Assembly: GCA_963775625.1 (NCBI GenBank)
Contig: CAVZJM010000009.1
Span: 62,001-126,000, forward strand
DNA length: 64,000 nt
Direction: 5' to 3'
DNA from: JAIBJN01 sp963775625
GTDB lineage: Bacteria > Actinomycetota > Thermoleophilia > Gaiellales > Gaiellaceae
Below are positions 62,406 through 64,000 of the stretch, piece after piece (the first letter of the stretch is position 1; every line of letters begins with the position of its first letter). The position numbers were made by a program, and so were the translations under genes. Under the pieces are notes generated by a model. The model had not been told where the DNA came from and did no database searches. It worked only from the letters and a program-made list of their open reading frames with translations.

Positions 62406-63664
62406 GCGGGCAGGGCCTCCGCCGGAGCGTCGACGTCCACGCCGGGCGGGCCGCTGTACGGGTAGCTGTCGGTCAGGAGGCTGAGATAGGCGGTGGTCTG
62501 CGCGCTATAGCCGAGCGCGAAGGCACCCAGCCCCCGCAGACCGCGCGGCATGCGCCCGAGGAAGAGCCCGACGAACCAGCCGAAGAGCGCGATGACGCAG
62601 AGGACGCCGCCGAGGGTCGAGGTGAGCAGGTTCGCCGGATAGGCGAGGGGAAGGCGGAAGAGCGTCTTGAGCCGGTGCTGCCGCGCGGGCGGGTCGACCC
62701 GAACGTCGACCGGATAGCTGCCGGCCGTGCCGGCGAAGCCGGGGAAGGGGTTGGCGACGAGCGTGAGGAACGCGAAGACGTGCGTCTGATAGCGGAGCCA
62801 CGCGGCGAGGAACCGGTGGAAGGGGGCCGGCAGCCGGCCGAGGGCGAGCGCCGCAAGCCAACCGAGGACGATGACGACCAACGCGGCGACCGACCAGAGA
62901 AACAGCCACACCAGGTGCGGCAACGTCAGCAGGAGCCGGAAGAACACGGTGAGGCGGCTGCGCCGGAGATCGTCCTCGTCGAGCCTCACCGACACCGGCC
63001 TGTACGGAGGCGCCTGGGGCTGAGGCTGCCTCGGGTCGGCGTCGGGATAGCGGTCCGTGACCAGGAACAGGTACCCCCAGGTCTGGGCGCCGTAGCGGAG
63101 GGCATACGCGAGCAGATCCCGGAAGCCGGTCGGCATGCGCCCCAGCACCAGGCAGGCGAACCAGGCGAGGAACGCCACCACGAGCCCGACGCCCCAGAGG
63201 TAGAAGTAGGCGAAGCTCTGCCCCGTCTGCTCGTCGTAGACGGTGCCGGCGACAGGAAGCACGAGGAGCCAGGAGGCGATGACCAGGGCGGGCCACGCCA
63301 GGACGAGCCGAAACAGCGTCTTCCACCGGCTTTGGCGCGCCGGGTCGTCGATCTCGAGGTCGATCGGGTAGCTGCCGGCCCGCCCGGTAAAGCCCGGAAA
63401 GGGGTTCCCGGCGAGGAAGACGAACGCGAGGACATGGGTGGCGTAGCGGACCAGCGGGCCGAAGAAGCGCCACAGAGGCTCCGGCAGCCGGCCCAGGATC
63501 AGCGTCAGGAGCCACGCGATCGGCGCGACGAGGTACAGCGCAGCGGACAGCCAGATGCCGAGCCAGACGAAATGCGGGAGCGCGAGCCCGAGCCGGAAGA
63601 AGACGGTCAGCCGCGAGCGCCTCAGGTCGTCGCCGACGACCAAGCGGATGGGGTGCGGCTCCAT
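62366..63664 (-). CDS. Duplicated DUF4389 membrane protein
   Basis: 433 residues in two similar halves (about 1-210 and 220-433). Each opens DLRRSRLTVFFRL, then LPHFVWL or LPHLVWL, paired membrane helices, ATHVLAF or QTHVFAF, NPFPGF and GSYPID or GSYPVD. This is the DUF4389 pattern in tandem; function unknown. ATG at 63664 is preferred over GTG at 63670. GATAAT ends 8 nt before the ATG, consistent with a leaderless transcript. Operon with the M48 protease. Confidence 0.8.
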   Translation of the reverse strand: MEPHPIRLVVGDDLRRSRLTVFFRLGLALPHFVWLGIWLSAALYLVAPIAWLLTLILGRLPEPLWRFFGPLVRYATHVLAFVFLAGNPFPGFTGRAGSYPIDLEIDDPARQSRWKTLFRLVLAWPALVIASWLLVLPVAGTVYDEQTGQSFAYFYLWGVGLVVAFLAWFACLVLGRMPTGFRDLLAYALRYGAQTWGYLFLVTDRYPDADPRQPQPQAPPYRPVSVRLDEDDLRRSRLTVFFRLLLTLPHLVWLFLWSVAALVVIVLGWLAALALGRLPAPFHRFLAAWLRYQTHVFAFLTLVANPFPGFAGTAGSYPVDVRVDPPARQHRLKTLFRLPLAYPANLLTSTLGGVLCVIALFGWFVGLFLGRMPRGLRGLGAFALGYSAQTTAYLSLLTDSYPYSGPPGVDVDAPAEALPAWPGPLRPPSLSS

Positions 63665-63672
63665 CGCCACGG

Positions 63673-63701
63673 ATTATCGGTCATGCGTTCGGACGCCTGA
63701 A
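63673..63701 (-). promoter_or_regulatory. Candidate promoter of the DUF4389/M48 operon
   Basis: On the minus strand TTCAGG (complement of 63696-63701), a 17-bp spacer and GATAAT (complement of 63673-63678), 8 nt before the ATG at 63664. Confidence 0.45.
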
Positions 63702-63710
63702 GCCGGCGCC

Positions 63711-63740
63711 TTGACGTGCCCCTCCGCGCTCGCCTACGCT
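63711..63740 (+). promoter_or_regulatory. Candidate promoter of trpE
   Basis: TTGACG (63711-63716), an 18-bp spacer and TACGCT (63735-63740). Transcription should start at about 63747, so the leader peptide ATG at 63749 would be almost at the 5' end. Divergent from the promoter at 63673-63701. Confidence 0.55.
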
Positions 63741-63748
63741 CCCGGCAG

Positions 63749-63814
63749 ATGACCCCTCCCGTCCGCACCTGGTGGGCCTGGCGCCGCGAGCGGAGCGGGA
63801 GCGTCGCCTGCTAG
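63749..63814 (+). CDS. trpL: trp leader peptide
   Basis: A 21-codon ORF from ATG 63749 to TAG 63814, with three Trp codons in the cluster TWWAWRR (codons 8, 9 and 11). Short Trp-rich ORFs directly upstream of trpE are the sensor of ribosome-mediated attenuation. Codons after the Trp cluster (63787-63798) can form a 12-bp helix with 63835-63846, next to the terminator. Confidence 0.8.
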   Translation: MTPPVRTWWAWRRERSGSVAC

Positions 63815-63847
63815 CCCAGAGGCATCCTCACAAGCCGCTCCGCTCGT

Positions 63848-63871
63848 AGACCCCCGCCAGGAGGGTCTTTT
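63848..63871 (+). terminator. Attenuator hairpin in the trpE leader
   Basis: AGACCC (63848-63853) pairs with GGGTCT (63863-63868), an inner CC/GG extends the stem, and the sequence runs into TTTT (63868-63871). The 3' arm contains AGGAGGG, the Shine-Dalgarno for trpE, so the same stem could also limit translation. Confidence 0.7.
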
Positions 63872-63874
63872 CGT

Positions 63875-64000
63875 ATGCCCGTGACCAAAGCGTCGAACAT
63901 CCACGCCGACCTGATCACCCCGCTCGGGGCCTACCTGAGGCTGCGCACCGGCGGGCGGGCCGGCTTTCTGCTCGAGTCCGTCGAGAAGGGGCGACTTGGC
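63875..64000 (+). CDS. trpE: Anthranilate synthase component I, N-terminus only
   Basis: 42 codons from ATG 63875 to the window end. The sequence around HADLITPLGAYLRLR and GRAGFLLESVEKGRLG matches the TrpE N-terminal domain, where the LLES segment carries the Trp feedback site. Converts chorismate plus ammonia to anthranilate with TrpG. AGGAGGG lies 9 nt before the ATG, and the attenuator immediately upstream supports the identity. Confidence 0.85.
   Translation, partial: MPVTKASNIHADLITPLGAYLRLRTGGRAGFLLESVEKGRLG

Overview
The window is a very G+C-rich bacterial chromosome segment. GTG and TTG starts are frequent, many genes overlap by 4 bp in tight operons, and there are actinobacterial-looking LppX-type lipoprotein, M23 and PASTA proteins. 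I infer an actinobacterium, probably of the Thermoleophilia (Gaiella/Solirubrobacter-like); this rests on style and gene content, not on a marker gene. No rRNA, tRNA or CRISPR array was found.

Layout. (1) 1-7.6 kb: housekeeping and acyl-CoA metabolism: ETF-QO/etfA/etfB, an M23 peptidase, thiE-thiS-thiG under a TPP riboswitch, a crotonase, a stand-alone B12-binding mutase subunit and an MBL-fold hydrolase. (2) 7.6-12.7 kb: a carrier-protein cassette (carrier protein, adenylation enzyme, PltE-like acyl dehydrogenase) facing two alpha/beta hydrolases. (3) 13-30 kb: an exopolysaccharide locus. It has an initiating sugar-phosphate transferase, a UDP-GlcNAc 2-epimerase, a WecG-type and two family-2 glycosyltransferases, an aldo/keto reductase, a FemAB-like acyltransferase, a sulfotransferase, a Wzx flippase, a hexapeptide acyltransferase, a Wzy-like ligase, a Wzz-like protein with a zinc ribbon, and two AlkP-superfamily phosphodiesterases. 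(4) 31-37 kb: three paralogous secreted Cys-containing proteins of unknown family, a methyltransferase and a decayed IS481-like element. (5) 38-43 kb: a second carrier-protein cassette (AMP ligase, asparagine synthetase, carrier protein, NAD-synthase-like enzyme). (6) 43-64 kb: a LuxR-type regulator with a degenerate receiver, an isobutyryl-CoA-mutase-like large subunit, a 3500-residue repeat-built surface protein, the B12 adenosyltransferase, a lipoprotein, an HD-GYP response regulator, 3-hydroxyacyl-CoA dehydrogenase, thiolase, an M48 protease, a duplicated DUF4389 protein, and the start of trpE behind a Trp-codon leader peptide.

How the parts fit. The polysaccharide genes lie between two different carrier-protein/adenylating-enzyme sets. 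The simplest reading is that ACP-bound acyl or aminoacyl groups are made at both ends and transferred to the glycan by the acyltransferases inside the locus. ETF/ETF-QO, acyl dehydrogenase, crotonase, HBDH and thiolase form a beta-oxidation-like set. The B12 subunit, mutase and adenosyltransferase supply a B12 carbon-skeleton rearrangement.

Things to know before using the annotation. Several otherwise intact genes contain single-base indels (near 9383, 29444, 31740, 38505, 40172, 41348, 48930, 49297, 49350 and 49384), which look more like consensus errors than pseudogenes. A family of palindromic intergenic elements with AGARCTCG ends fits exactly against stop codons at 7574, 21087, 37885 and 61036, with a one-ended remnant at 44089.
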